DNA of 64,000 bases from Diadophis punctatus similis (taxonomy: Eukaryota; Chordata; Lepidosauria; Squamata; Dipsadidae): assembly GCA_023053685.1 (NCBI GenBank), contig JALIGW010000005.1:18394501-18458500 (forward strand). The letters run 5' to 3'. The translations under genes were made by a program, and so were the position numbers. The notes under the pieces are model-generated. The model saw nothing but the letters and a program-made list of their open reading frames with translations. It was not told the DNA's origin and searched no databases. Within the stretch, counting starts at the first letter, position 1; each line of letters opens with the position of its first letter. Shown here piece after piece: positions 34,603 through 45,368 of this stretch.

Positions 34603-35469
34603 TAGCCAAAACTCTGCTATAAATTTTTAGGAATTTTTTAGAAAAATATTGGGGAAAAGTTTGATGTTTTTCAAAAATGCAGCGTGAGAGTTTCAGCTTG
34701 GTCTGAATTATAGCTTGATCACTATCCAGAAAAAGTCTGATTTTCATAGACTGTGGAAGAAAACATTTCATCCTATTGACTATGAATATTTTAGCCTGCT
34801 ACTCAATTAACAGAATAACCCGAATTTCCTTCAATGATCACCAAAAGAGAAATCTTGCAAAAGTTTTGAAGGAATCATGTATTAATTTGTCTGAAAGTTA
34901 TCATTTTAATTTGTTTATGACATAAATGACTACCCACAGTGAAATAAAAATGAAATGAAATATCGCATATAAGGATTAAACTATTGCAATTAATTAAGTT
35001 TAATTTTTTTAGTATCTATAAATTCTGTGTTATTATTGGAGTTATCCAAATGTTGACAGAAGAATAAAAATTCCTAGAATATTAATGTAGTTATATGTAG
35101 TTTCAGAACTTTTTTACACATATATGTAATGTGTTTTATTTTAATGAAAAAAAAGGCAAACTAAATTTGGCCATTTGTACTGAAAGTCAACATTAGTGCA
35201 ATTATAAAGCTAAACCGGACTCATTGGTAATTCTGGAATGCCTATTAAAGGTCCCAACTTAGACCTAATAAAATTCATAAATGTTAACCTTAACACTTTC
35301 AAAAGTTTTATATAGTATGCTTTAGGAGAAACATATAAAAACTACAACATATAAAAGAAACATAAAAGCTACAATGACCTGAAAACTCTTAAACAGCATT
35401 ATTTTTTAAAAAAAAGTTCTCTGAGGTTAGGAAAATCCTAGAATTGGGAGATTTGTTATAGAATTTTCC
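34603..35469. other. No recognisable feature
   Basis: AT-rich, unique-looking sequence. Nothing is recognised. Confidence 0.4.
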
Positions 35470-36418
35470 TTTGTTGTTGCTTTTAACCATTTAGTGATAT
35501 CCGACTCTTGGTGACTTTACAGACAAGTGGTCTCCATGCTATCCTGTCAAGCAAAGTTTCTTTCAATTGTTGTATGTTCAACTTTGCATCAGATTTGATG
35601 TAATTAAGCTAGCGTATTCTTTATTTGCCCCTTCTTCTTGTTCCAGGAACCATTCCTAGCTTCATTCCCTTCTCCAATGAATTTGCACGAATGATGTGGC
35701 CAAAATAAATCAGATGTAGTCTTATGATTTTAGCTTCTAGTGATGTGTCTGGTTTTATATGATTTAATACCTCTCTGTTATACACAGAGGTGTTACACAT
35801 GGTATACACAGTAATTTATGCCAGCACCACAGTTCAAAGGTGTCCATTTTTCGTCGATCAGTCATTCTTAATGTCCAAATTTCACACCCATACTTCATTA
35901 TATGGAAGACTATTGCTCTAACTAGCCTGCTTTTTGTGTTTATATCAATATCTCTGCTTTCCCAGATTTGATTCATGTTAACCATTGCAATGCAACCTAA
36001 GGTTATCCTGCGATTGATTTCAGGAACAGAACTGCCATCGGGAACAATTTTGGATCCAAGGAAGATAAATACTTGAACTAATTCAATTTCCTCCCTGTTG
36101 ATTTTAAATGTCTCATGTCCATCTGCAGCTGTTGTCATTATCTTTATTTTCCTGATATTAAGAAACAATGCTACTTTTTCACTTTCATCCTGGATTTTTC
36201 AGATCATTTTTTCCAGTTCTTCCTTATTTCCAGCCAATAGTGTTCTATCATTTGCATACCTCAAATAATTTATGGTTCTTCCCCAACTCACTCCATCATC
36301 AGGCACTTCCAGATGTAATTTCTGCCTGATCACTTCAGCAAATAGATTGAACAAAAAAGGCGATAAAATACATTCCTGTCTAATCCCGTAACTGATTTTG
36401 AACTAGTTCAATGAAATG
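35470..36418 (-). mobile_element. Bov-B (RTE-clade) LINE, 5'-truncated pseudogene copy
   Basis: Minus-strand frames carry the C-terminal part of the Bov-B polyprotein. One frame (36168 to 35764) has KIMTTAADGHE, VFIFLGSKIVPDGS, SRLVRAIVFHIMKYGCEIWT and DTFELWCWHKLL. The next (about 35809 to 35621) has LIYFGHIIRANSLEKG and a basic RRRGK end. The FLGSKI, YGCEIWT, FELWCW and YFGHI motifs in this order are characteristic of Bov-B. The remaining part near 36200-36400 encodes more upstream RT sequence. The plus-strand left end, TATCCGACTCTTGGTGACTT, is the reverse of the Bov-B 3' tail. Frameshifts show it is dead. Horizontal spread of Bov-B among squamates and mammals is established knowledge. Confidence 0.93.
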
Positions 36419-36440
36419 TTCCTTAGCCACCATATAGCTA

Positions 36441-36545
36441 TATGGGTTGGGGTGGGGTGAGGCTATATGGGATGGAGTGGGGTGGGGAAGATGGGAAGGA
36501 GGAAGAAAAGAAAAAAGGAAAGAAAGAAAAGAGAGGAGAAAAGGA
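36441..36545. repeat. Purine-rich low-complexity tract
   Basis: GGGGT/GGAT-rich sequence followed by a GAAA-rich tract. The glutamate/lysine reading frame across it is an artefact. Confidence 0.85.
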
Positions 36546-37090
36546 CAGATTGTTTCCTGAATTCAACTTTTTCTGTAAAGTTGAGCACATATCATCATAC
36601 CCAGGGAGATCATCCACCACATTTAGAACACATGTGATAGGAACCGAACATTTAAGCCTCTTAAAATGGCTTTTACCTTTCAAAGGGTTAAAAAAAACCT
36701 AAATATGCTGAAAACCTCTCAGATCACCTTGCTTTATTCTAAATTTAATTTTGCCTCTTTGAAATCTTCTAAGGCAGCCCTTTCTCTGAATTAAAATATT
36801 GCTGTTGTAACTAAGAGCACAGTTATGGCTTCTGACAATGAAAATTCACCTTTACTAAGTATTTGGTATGCAAATGGAGGCATTTTAAATCCCCTTTCAA
36901 CCATTGTGGAATTCAACTTTCCTCAACCCCAGCCACAAGGCAAGAGATTTTGAGAGTTATAATGCAAAACATCTGGTGAGTTACACCTGTGATGGATACT
37001 TCATGATTATCCACTGTTTTTCAACAAGAGCAGTGTACTTCCTTAATAAAGAAGGGGCCAATACTTTTCCAGAGATCCAGCTAGTTCAGC
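36546..37090. other. No recognisable feature
   Basis: Unique-looking sequence. Nothing is recognised. Confidence 0.4.
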
Positions 37091-37320
37091 TGTTAATGTT
37101 AAGTTCTCAGACTTACGATGCCGCCAAAATACCCAAGCCGGTCGAAGCCTGATTGGCTAAGACCCGAGCAGCCGGCAAGTGGGAAATTGGGGCGTCTGGA
37201 TTGGTTGCTAGTTTGACAGCTCAATTATAAAAGGAGCTGTCAAACACTGAGTTGCTGTTCAGAACTTCGTCTTGCCTCCATTCCTGTCAGCCCGGGTGCC
37301 TCCGATTTAACCATTAAGGT
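37091..37320 (+). promoter_or_regulatory. Promoter-like GC-rich patch with TATA box in a hairpin loop
   Basis: Two CCAAT-type boxes (GATTGG at 37151 and 37199) are followed by TATAAAAG at 37226-37233. The TATA box lies in the 11-base loop of a perfect 12-bp inverted repeat: GTTTGACAGCTC at 37211-37222 and GAGCTGTCAAAC at 37234-37245. A GTTGCTGTTCAGAACTTCG stretch lies about 20-40 bases downstream, where transcription would start. CpG density is clearly above the surroundings. This is the architecture of a pol II core promoter, most plausibly from an LTR fragment, but no LTR ends or coding sequence were identified. Confidence 0.5.
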
Positions 37321-37321
37321 A

Positions 37322-37445
37322 CCAATTAGATTAGAAACTGGGAGAGTTCTGCCCTGGGCACAAAGCCAGCTGGGTAATCTTGAGACAGTCACTTTTTCTC
37401 AGCACCAGGAGTTAGTCAATGCTAAAGCACTTCTCAAGACTTACC
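37322..37445 (+). mobile_element. Possible CORE-type SINE fragment
   Basis: ATTAGAAACTGGGAGAGTTC, AAAGCCAGCTGGGTAATCTT and GACAGTCACTTTTTCTCAGC resemble the SINE-like element at 48160-48330, which has CTAGAAACTGGGAGGC and CAGTCATTTTCTCTCAG. Confidence 0.5.
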
Positions 37446-39769
37446 AAGAAAACTGCAGGGACTTCTCCAGTGTTGAATCAGGAGTCAGTTCCCTCCATCG
37501 CCAAACACCTACCCCCCCAATACACATTTCCAGACCAAGGGGAGAAAAAAAAGAGAGAATAAAGCATTGAAAAATCAGGAAGAAGAGAAGTTTTAGAATA
37601 TTTGGATTCAGGTTCATTCATTGAAATAAAATGCAAAGAAATTCAGAGCTGAAAAAAAGTAGTAGTACTATTTGGGACTTTCATGAACATAGCTATATAG
37701 CCATCAAAACAGCTAGCCAATTTGTAGACTAATTTTCCATGAATAAATCCATTCCTTTTTAAAACACTTCATGTTAGCATCAACCCACAAACAGCACAGT
37801 TTACACAGCAAAAGCTATAGGGAGCCATTTTTAAGCAAGAAACCATTTAAATCATCCCTGTGTGCACATGACCTACTTAAATTGTTATTTGATTTGATTT
37901 GATTTGGGCCGAAAATTAGTAGTCACCACTCACTGTTCAAGTTTATTTTGTAAGACAGAATTACAATGTCTAGACAGCACATATCAATTGTTTCAGTTGA
38001 GTTGATGTCTTCTGTCAATCTGATTTCAAATGTTCTAAATCGTTGTATTAACTTCCAATTTATAAAAAAGGTTTACCTTTCTAAAACCAGTTTTGCTGAG
38101 TTTGGCATGCATAATATTCCTCTATTCAACCTTTAAAATGAATTTATTTTTTTATACACATATATTCACCATGTCCTATAGTCCTAATCGGACTTCAACT
38201 TAACTTGGATCAGGACTTTTAAAATAATAGAATAGCCTTAGTTATGTTGTTTGCTCTTAACACAATTAACATTCTACATTTTTGTTTTCTTTAAAACTCT
38301 AGGTTTCCTCAGCCTCATTCAAGCCCCTTTTAAAAAGAAAGAAATTGTGATGTGGTTAAGCTATTGAAAATGGAATTTCTTCAATATTCAATTTACAATA
38401 TTCTATATGATCATGGGATTTCAGATGTATTTGCTTTTCATATTTCTAGCAAAAGAGATGTATTCATATGCTAGCTAGACAATTTAAACACCAAATAATC
38501 AACTAGTTGTGGTATTTATGTAGCTTGTTGTTAATTTTTAACTGATTTTTTTCTTGAAAAATTAAATTGTTATGGCAATGAACATGAGTGCTATTTCCCA
38601 TTTGAATGAAAACCTCTACCTCAATTAGTTTATGTGACTGGTTCAGAGATAGGAACTGTCAGCCTGTTCCCTGATGCCTATCTGTTGCTTGTGTGTAATG
38701 TTGATACTTGTTGTGGGAGGTTGGAACAAAATGGTGGATATAATAAATGAAGAACCACTGTACACAGAGTCATCTTCCCATTTTGGTTCAGTCGGATGCC
38801 TTTTCCTATATCCTACTACGCTGACTTAAGTCTTCCTTTCTACTTCCTTGTAGAAATTTAAAAAGAAACATCCCATTGTGTTGTACCGTATCTTTCATGT
38901 TTTATTGATGGCTCTGTATAAAATTAAATTACATCACTCAAAGAGCAATGCAACTCAAACACTTCAATCTATTAACATTTTATTGCTGGAGGGGACAGCT
39001 AGCTGGTTGTTTGAACTGTGCAATAGATCCCAAAGGGCAGAGTTGCTGCTGTAAATGCAGAAAATGTAGCTTTCAATAAATATATTAAGTTGGTACAATT
39101 TGTTTATGATAGTAGTTCATTTGCGGTATAAAATTATTTTCTGTTCCATTTTGTAGCACCCAGGGTACCCTCCTGTGGATTTAGTTCTGACTTCACAAAT
39201 ATCAGAACACAATACAATCAAAGGACAGAAAATGTGTTTAAACTTCCTAAAGTTCCTTGATCAGCAGTCTGTTAGAGATTACACAATACCTGGATAACAT
39301 GTAACTTTATTTCAAGATTCCCAATGGATTGTAACAAGGATTTTAAATCTTTTGGAAAGCGTTAGTTTGTATTTTATAGCCAAATTTAGAAAGCAGGATT
39401 TCTTTTTCCCTTTTCTTTTTCATCATGGTATTCTTATTTTCACTTCTTATTTGTTATAATGAATGTTCTGCATATCCTTGGTGGGTTTTCTCTTCCATCT
39501 TTTCCTTTCTTTAAAAAAAAAGAAACACCTGTCGAAATTTATTTGAAACAGTAGATTGTTCCTGTATTTTTAGATAAGCGTCAGCAGTAATTTGTGGTCT
39601 GGGATGGATGGTGGTGATTGATTAATTGGTTTAATTAATTTATAGGGTCACCAACTCAAAAAATGAGATTTTGAGAAGTGTACAGCAAAAGCAAACAATA
39701 AGCAAACCACATAATGCTGTCTGTACACGATAATTAAACAACCAAAAAGAAACTTTTGGGAGCCAAAGC
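37446..39769. other. Mostly unrecognised sequence
   Basis: Unique-looking AT-rich sequence. A short (GATTT)n run lies at about 37886-37905. The segment near 38690-38790 has an AATAAA and could be an LTR fragment, but this is not supported by ends or a second copy. Confidence 0.4.
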
Positions 39770-40110
39770 AACTTGTGTTGCATGGGCATAACAAGGTGCA
39801 CCCATAACTAACCATACCATTGTATTCTGGACCAACTGGAGTTTCTGGATTACGTTCAAGGGTAGCCCCATATATATCATATTACAGTAGTCTAACCAGA
39901 AGTTGACTAAGGCAGATATTGAGAATAGTCCTCACAACCATCATATAAATGTACCACCAATTCCTCCTGATCTAGAAGAGACCAGGTCACTCTGAACAGG
40001 GCTACTAGCAAACTAGCAGAAAGCATAATATTTTTTTCCCACAAGGAGCCTCCCACAAGTCTCAATTGGATTGGCTCCTGGTTTTCTGGCAGTGGCACTT
40101 TAAGATTCTC
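39770..40110 (-). mobile_element. L2/CR1-group LINE RT fragment (family M), antisense
   Basis: The minus strand between about 39930 and 39790 reads VNFWLDYCNMIYMGLPLNVI, then QKLQLVQNTMV and VMGAP. This aligns directly with SWLDYCNALYMGLPLKSIWR and LQLVQNVAVRAVVGAP in the LINE at 49600-50597. Sequence to about 40110 probably belongs to the same element's upstream region but is more degraded. Confidence 0.75.
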
Positions 40111-40462
40111 TCCCCCCCCCAGTTGCTTCATCTTCCTGAGGCCCTCTGACAGCCAGAGGGTTGGGTGTGTGTGTGTGTGTCATGATGAACACATAGATGC
40201 AATACAATCTAAAGTTGCTTCTGCTATTTTATTGTAGCAAGACTTCAATTGAATTCAGTATCAAAAAATCTCATAAATAATCCTAAATTTCCTCTGAAAC
40301 CTGATGGGGTCCATTAGATGCCTGAGGTGGGCTGATTGAATAGACTTCACCTCCACACGGATCACCGGAGTTTGTTACAGTAAACTCAATTCATTCACTT
40401 AAACAAACTGTTAAGAACTGCTGAGCAGAGTAAGATCCAGGATTGATTCATCTAAGATCTGG
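40111..40462. other. Unrecognised sequence with short (TG)n
   Basis: A (GT)9 run lies at about 40165-40180. No exon or repeat family is recognised. Confidence 0.45.
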
Positions 40463-40616
40463 TCATCAACAAAAGCTTAAATAGATTACAAAAATGATAC
40501 TTGGATCCTGTTCTTAGGTCCTGAAACATCTTGGGTTTCGTCATCAACAAAAGCTTAAATAGATTACAAAAATGATACTTGGATCCTGTTCTTAGGTCCT
40601 GAAACATCTTGGGTTC
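40463..40616. repeat. Tandem duplication of 78 bp
   Basis: The unit beginning TCATCAACAAAAGCTTAAAT at 40463 is repeated at 40541. The copies match through CATCTTGGGTT with no difference visible over about 74 bases, so the event is very recent, or it is an assembly artefact. Confidence 0.95.
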
Positions 40617-40669
40617 AGTGATATTATGGATTGTACATTGTGACTTTTATAATATATAATTATCTAGGC

Positions 40670-40856
40670 CAGTGGCACCTAACCTTTTGGGCATCAGGGA
40701 CCGGTTCTGTGGAGAAAAGTTTTTCCATGGACTGGTGGGCATGGTTTCATGTGCTGCCTGCAGCCCGCGGACGGGGGCTTTGCTTGTTTACATGGCCTGG
40801 TTTCTAGCATGCCGTAGACCAGTGCCCGTCCATGGACCAGAGATTAGGGTCCTCTG
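40670..40856. mobile_element. Non-autonomous hAT element
   Basis: Left end CAGTGGCACCTAACCTTTTG and right end GATTAGGGTCCTCTG, flanked by a perfect 8-bp duplication ATCTAGGC (40662-40669 and 40857-40864). The interior contains GGGACCGGTTCTGTGG and other GC-rich blocks. Confidence 0.9.
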
Positions 40857-40864
40857 ATCTAGGC

Positions 40865-42740
40865 GACCAAGCTCCTATGTATCCTCTGTTAGCATAGCAA
40901 ACAACCAACTTGCTTTCTAAATGATTTTTTAAAATAGAAAAGTACTTCATTTGTTATTTATTAACAAATGCTTTTGTGTAACTTTAATCATTTTGACTCC
41001 AAGCAACATAAAAAGTTGAAAGTATATGCCCAGGATGGGTATTATATAAAATATATATAACTGCATTAAAACCATTAACTGCATAGTAAGAAGCTCAAAA
41101 CATAAGCTTTATTTTCTTTGCACATTTAAATAGGTAATTATGAATTAGGTCACTGTTGCTGTGTATTTTAAGTGTAACTGCCAGAAAAGAATGAGGAATC
41201 CAATTAATAGCTTTAAACTATTAATGTTATTTCATTTTTTAAAAATTCTAAAAATTTCTAAATAGAAATATTTATTTCTAAACATTGTTACTTATTTCAA
41301 AAGTCACTTGGGCAACATACAGTAACAAAACTAATCATATCTACTCCTTGTTTTCACAATATGCACATGGGGTGGATTTTAACTCATCCAAGATAGGGAA
41401 GAAATTGCTAATCATCTTGTTTATAATCAAGTATCTTTCATGGAGCAACTATGTCTCCAATGTGTAATTCAGGTGCAAAGTGTCCTAGGAAAGGGGTACC
41501 ATTTATCAAGGAGTGAGTTTTGATATAGGCTCACAAACCACACTCTACATCAAAAGTTCTTGTTTTTGTTGGCAAAATAGAACTTTTTCATCTTTCATAC
41601 TGTTCAACTGTATGAAATACAGAAGTAGTGCATTTATCTTCATGATATTCATGGGTACATTCCTCTTTTAAGTGTTGAGGAGAAGATATTTGCCATAGTG
41701 CTTGAATTTTCTTGGCAGAAATCTGTTAGCCAGTCACCTGTTTTATCTTCTACAATGTGACCAACATTTCCAGTTATTCCATATGCTATTTTATTTCTGA
41801 CTATAGCGTTCATTTATTACAATTAGAATGATTAGATAGGGCAAGGTTTGATAAAAACTCAAACATTTTGCAAGTATTCTATGTTGAAAGATTACAGAAA
41901 CCCTGAGTCCTGAGAGACACCTATTTTTCAAATATTTTAATGAAGATTCATTTCTTCACTAATCAACAGTACTGTACATAACAGATTGTTCAAAAGCACA
42001 AGTTACAAAGAAGTTATATAAAGTACGATGCAATAGAAAGATTGGACTTTAGAGGATTTTAAACTCTAAGTAATATTAAAATATTTTTTTCTTCAGAATA
42101 TAAAATGCATACAGAATAAAGGGCACATAAGACTGGAAATTCAAAATATTTTAATTTTCAATATTGTTTAAAATGAATTTTTCATGTTCCCTATATGACT
42201 AGAAAGTGCAAACTGTTATTGGTTCTTCCTTATGCCATCTGCTTCTTTTATTACAATGAAAAGGGAGCAATATATTGAAAATAATTCCCTCCAATGCAAT
42301 AGAATAAAATATGCAGAGCATCTAATTAGAGTACCATCTGCAGTAGCCGTAACCTGGAAGTTTCATTGAAGGGCAGATAATCCATAGCATATTTTTGCCT
42401 GTCACTTCTAAATTCAAGAAGGAAGGGGCTGTCTCACTAATCAGGATTAATGTAAGAAATATATGTAAGAACTTTACGCAAAACATTGAAGTATCAAAAG
42501 TGGGGTATCACAGGAGGATTGCTTCTGAAATTCTCTATTCTGGATTTCCCTGTAAATATCAAAACTCCAACAATTATCTGATCTTTTTGCACAGTATATG
42601 ATTTGGACCAGCAACATTTGAAAATTAACCTCAGCTACCATTGTCAAATACATCATCAAGCCTTTAGACAGTTATTTCTAGAGCTTCCATAAACAAAAAT
42701 CAGTCGGTGAATTTTGGACGATGCCAAGAAATGGGAACAA
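40865..42740. other. No recognisable feature
   Basis: Long AT-rich, unique-looking stretch. No exon or repeat family is recognised. Confidence 0.4.
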
Positions 42741-42744
42741 CCAA

Positions 42745-42848
42745 GGAGGCAGAACTGAAGACGTTTCTTGGATGAGAAGCAAAGCATCTTTAAGAAAAAA
42801 CAAAGAAAGTCCAGTTGCCTCTTGAAAAAGCACCTTTGGTACAACTAA
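42745..42848 (+). repeat. Interspersed repeat (family T), single arm
   Basis: TTCTTGGATGAGAAGC, AAAGTCCAGTTGCCTC and AAAGCACCTTTGG match both arms of the inverted structure at 57757-58044. Family unresolved. Confidence 0.65.
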
Positions 42849-43049
42849 GGAGGCAGAAACTAAAATGTTAAAGGAGTAGGAAGCATTGGAATATTCTCAA
42901 CCTTCCTTCTGAGGAAGGAATAACCAGTGGACTAGTATTATCATTAATCTTGTACCATCTGTAATAAATGCAATTTATGGGAGGGAATGAAGTAGCAGTC
43001 CGAATAAACGTTCTGAAAGCCAGAACATTTGATACTGTAGATGGAACTT

Positions 43050-43770
43050 CCCAAAGGAAGTACAGGGAATCCTCTATTGAAGTGATACCATATCTCAAGA
43101 TCTAAAATGGACACCTAACATTAAAAACGTCATCAAAAAGTACAACAAAGAATGTTTTTTCTGTGCCAACTCAGAAAGCTCAAACTGCCCAAAGAGCTGC
43201 TGATATAGTTCTACAGAGGAATTATTGTCAATGGCACCGCTATAACTGTCTGGTTTGGTTCTGCAACCCAACAAGGCAGACACAGACTTCAGAGGATAAT
43301 GAGAACTGCAGAAAAAAACAGTTGCTACCAACCTGCCTTCAATTGAGGACCCGTATACTGCACGAATCAAAAAGAGGGCTGTGAAAATATTTACAGACAC
43401 CTCACATCCTGGACATAAACTGTTTCAACTCCTACCCACAAAACAACACTATAGAGCACTGCACACCAAGACAACTAGACACAAGAACAGTTTTTTCCTC
43501 AATCGCCATCACTCTGCTAAACAAATAATTCCCTCAACACTGTTTACTAAGTCTGCACTACTATTAATCTTCTCATCGTTCCTGTCACCCATCTCCACCC
43601 ACTTATGACTGCATGACTGTAACTTTGTTGTTTGTATCCTTACGATTTATATTGACTATTTCCTAATGTGATTTGATTCCTGATGAATGTATCTTTTCTT
43701 TTATGTAAACTGAGAGCATATGCATCAAGACAAATTCCTTGTGTGTCCAATCACACTTGGCCAATAAATA
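43050..43770 (+). mobile_element. LINE 3' end with ATTCT tail (family R), copy 1
   Basis: Broken plus-strand frames give WTPNIKNVIKKYNKE, then ITVWFGSAT-type residues and HPGHKLFQLLPTKQHYRALH. They end TTRHKNSFFLNRH at about 43510. The antisense copy at 56709-57335 is collinear: SHPGHKLFQLLPSKRRYRAL, NSFFPNAITLLN-type end. This is the C-terminus of a non-LTR reverse transcriptase of the L2/CR1 group. The UTR has GAGAGCATATGCATCAAGAC and GTGTGTCCAATCACACTTGG, then CCAATAAATA joining the pentanucleotide array at 43771. Stops and frameshifts show it is inactive. Confidence 0.82.
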
Positions 43771-43990
43771 ATTCTATTCTATTCTATTCTATTCTATTCT
43801 ATTCTATTCTATTCTATTCTATTCTATTCTATTCTATTCTATTCCATCCCATCCCATCCCACCCCACCCCACCCCACCCCACCCCACCCCACCCCATCCC
43901 ATCCCATTCCATTCCATTCCATTCCATTCCATTCCATTCCATTCTATTCTATTCTATTCTATTCTATTCTATTCTATTCTATTCTATCCT
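43771..43990. repeat. Symmetric pentanucleotide array, 44 units
   Basis: The units in order are ATTCT x14, ATTCC x1, ATCCC x3, ACCCC x7, ATCCC x2, ATTCC x7, ATTCT x9, ATCCT x1. Each step is a single T to C change going inward and the reverse going outward. It is the expanded 3' tail of the LINE at 43050-43770. A 134-codon frame through it is meaningless. Confidence 0.97.
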
Positions 43991-44375
43991 ATCAATTCTG
44001 AATCACTGTAAAAGAAAATCTCTGTTCCTGGGAAGTCTTATTATGTATTTATTTGGATTCATTGATCCATTTATTTATCAAATGTGATGACAAATAATTC
44101 TGGGTGGCATACAAGAAAGCTAAGAACACATAGTAAAATACTAAAACCATCAATATAATTATTATTAAAAAAATAAAAATCTATGCAATATAAAAAACTA
44201 AAAAAGAAGGAATATTAGGCAAAAAGATGTTAATAGTAATGTAGATGCCTTAGTACTTCATCATACTTTACTTCAAATTTAGGTGCTTGGCAACCAGCAT
44301 ATATTTACAACATTGAAGTAAGTAACCCAAGTTCATGGGATCACTATTTGCAGCTTTTCTCGTCAGCTTCCGACA
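43991..44375. other. Unrecognised sequence with a LINE/SINE-type fragment
   Basis: TTATTTGGATTCATTGATCC and AATTCTGGGTGGCATACAAG at about 44045-44120 resemble the repeat at 47540. The rest is AT-rich and unrecognised. Confidence 0.4.
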
Positions 44376-44515
44376 AGCAAAGTAATCTAGCACTGATGAT
44401 GTTACCTACTTAGGGTAATGGAACTTCTGCAAAAAAACAAGCAAGTTCAGAGAGCACCAAAGACCCCTCATGTCAACCCTGAGCTACAAATATTCTCTTT
44501 TATTGGTACCACATA
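44376..44515 (+). repeat. Interspersed repeat (family P), copy 2
   Basis: CACTGATGATGTTACCTACT, AAACAAGCAAGTTCAGAGAG, then CTACAAATATTCTCTTTTATTGG. Collinear with the copies at 44830 and 51780. Confidence 0.7.
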
Positions 44516-44639
44516 TGGGTATCAAATCTTCAGACAGTACACAAATGGGAAGGATTTGCCTGCAAATACACTTCGACCAAAGAACAACTTTTCTTCCTGC
44601 ATGAATGCCTACGACAGCATACCCTGTTTACTAGTGTCA

Positions 44640-44915
44640 GGTACAAACCTCCAATCAACTGCACAGCTGGATGGAAAATAGGCCAAGAAAGTGGATGAAA
44701 AGTGATACGGCTCATGATCACAGATGCACACCTCAGATTAAACAAATATCTGCACACCATCGCAAACATCAAAGAACAGTTGGAACAGACCATCACACCA
44801 GAGCACGTGGAGAGACTGGCCATGCTAGCACTGATGATGTTACTTAGTTAGGGTAATGAAACATCTGCAAGAAAACAAACAAGCTCAGAGAGCACCAAGG
44901 ACCCCTCAAAGTAAA
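44640..44915 (+). repeat. Interspersed repeat (family P), copy 3, with coding-like sequence
   Basis: The segment 44710-44830 reads ITDAHLRLNKYLHTIANIKE, then QLEQTITPEHVERLA, in one frame. It is followed directly by the family P block CACTGATGATGTTACTTAGT and AAGCTCAGAGAGCACCAAGG. The coding-like stretch may be the end of the retroelement ORF to which the P tail belongs. Family unresolved. Confidence 0.5.
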
Positions 44916-44916
44916 T

Positions 44917-45366
44917 GGAGAAAGCTAGATTTGCTTAACAATCATGTGGTTCACATAATGACTGCAATGATTCGCTTAAAAACAGGGGTGAAATGCTCCC
45001 GGTTCGCTCTTGCCTGTCGGTCGTCGGAGAGCCGATCGTGAAGGCAGTGCAATGCTCTGCCCACTCACCAGGACACCACCATTTGAGTTCTTTTATGTTC
45101 TGCGCATGCATAGAATGCTTTGCGCATGCGCAGAGGGTAAAAGAATTCAAATGGTGGTGTCCCGGCGGGTGGGCGGAGCATCGCGCTGCCTTCGCGATTG
45201 GCTCTCTGATGACCGACAGGCAAGAGCGAACCGGGAGCATTTCACCCACTGCTTAAAAACCCAAACAAAAAGGTCATAAAGTTGTTAAGTTGATTCACCT
45301 AACAACCATCTTGCTTAGCAACAGAAATTCTGGTACCAATTGTAGTCATAAATCGAGGATTATCTG
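44917..45366 (-). mobile_element. Mariner-like MITE (family H), copy 6, split by a hAT MITE
   Basis: The left part 44917-44982 (TTTGCTTAACAATCATGTGG, GACTGCAATGATTCGCTTAA) and the right part 45252-45366 (AGTTGTTAAGTTGATTCACC, ATCGAGGATTATCTG, then TA) are consecutive pieces of reverse-oriented family H. The split is filled by the palindromic hAT at 44983-45251. Confidence 0.82.
44983..45251. mobile_element. Palindromic CpG-rich hAT MITE nested in family H
   Basis: Left end CAGGGGTGAAATGCTCCCGG pairs with right end CCGGGAGCATTTCACCCACTG-type sequence. Inverted similarity runs nearly to the centre around GCGCATGCGC blocks. It is flanked by a perfect 8-bp duplication CTTAAAAA (44975-44982 and 45252-45259). 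The arm sequence GCTCTTGCCTGTCGG is repeated inverted. Arms are CpG-rich against AT-rich surroundings. Reading frames here on both strands are consequences of the palindrome. Confidence 0.94.
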
Positions 45367-45368
45367 TA

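Noticed and set aside
34496..34771. Aspartate-rich 91-codon frame on the minus strand
   Set aside because: The DDED-rich part is a trinucleotide repeat; no start context, splice structure or homologous family is visible.
36442..36702. Plus-strand glutamate/lysine-rich frame
   Set aside because: Low-complexity purine tract, open on both strands.
43683..44087. 134-codon plus-strand reading frame
   Set aside because: It is translation of the ATTCT/ACCCC array and has no protein-like composition.
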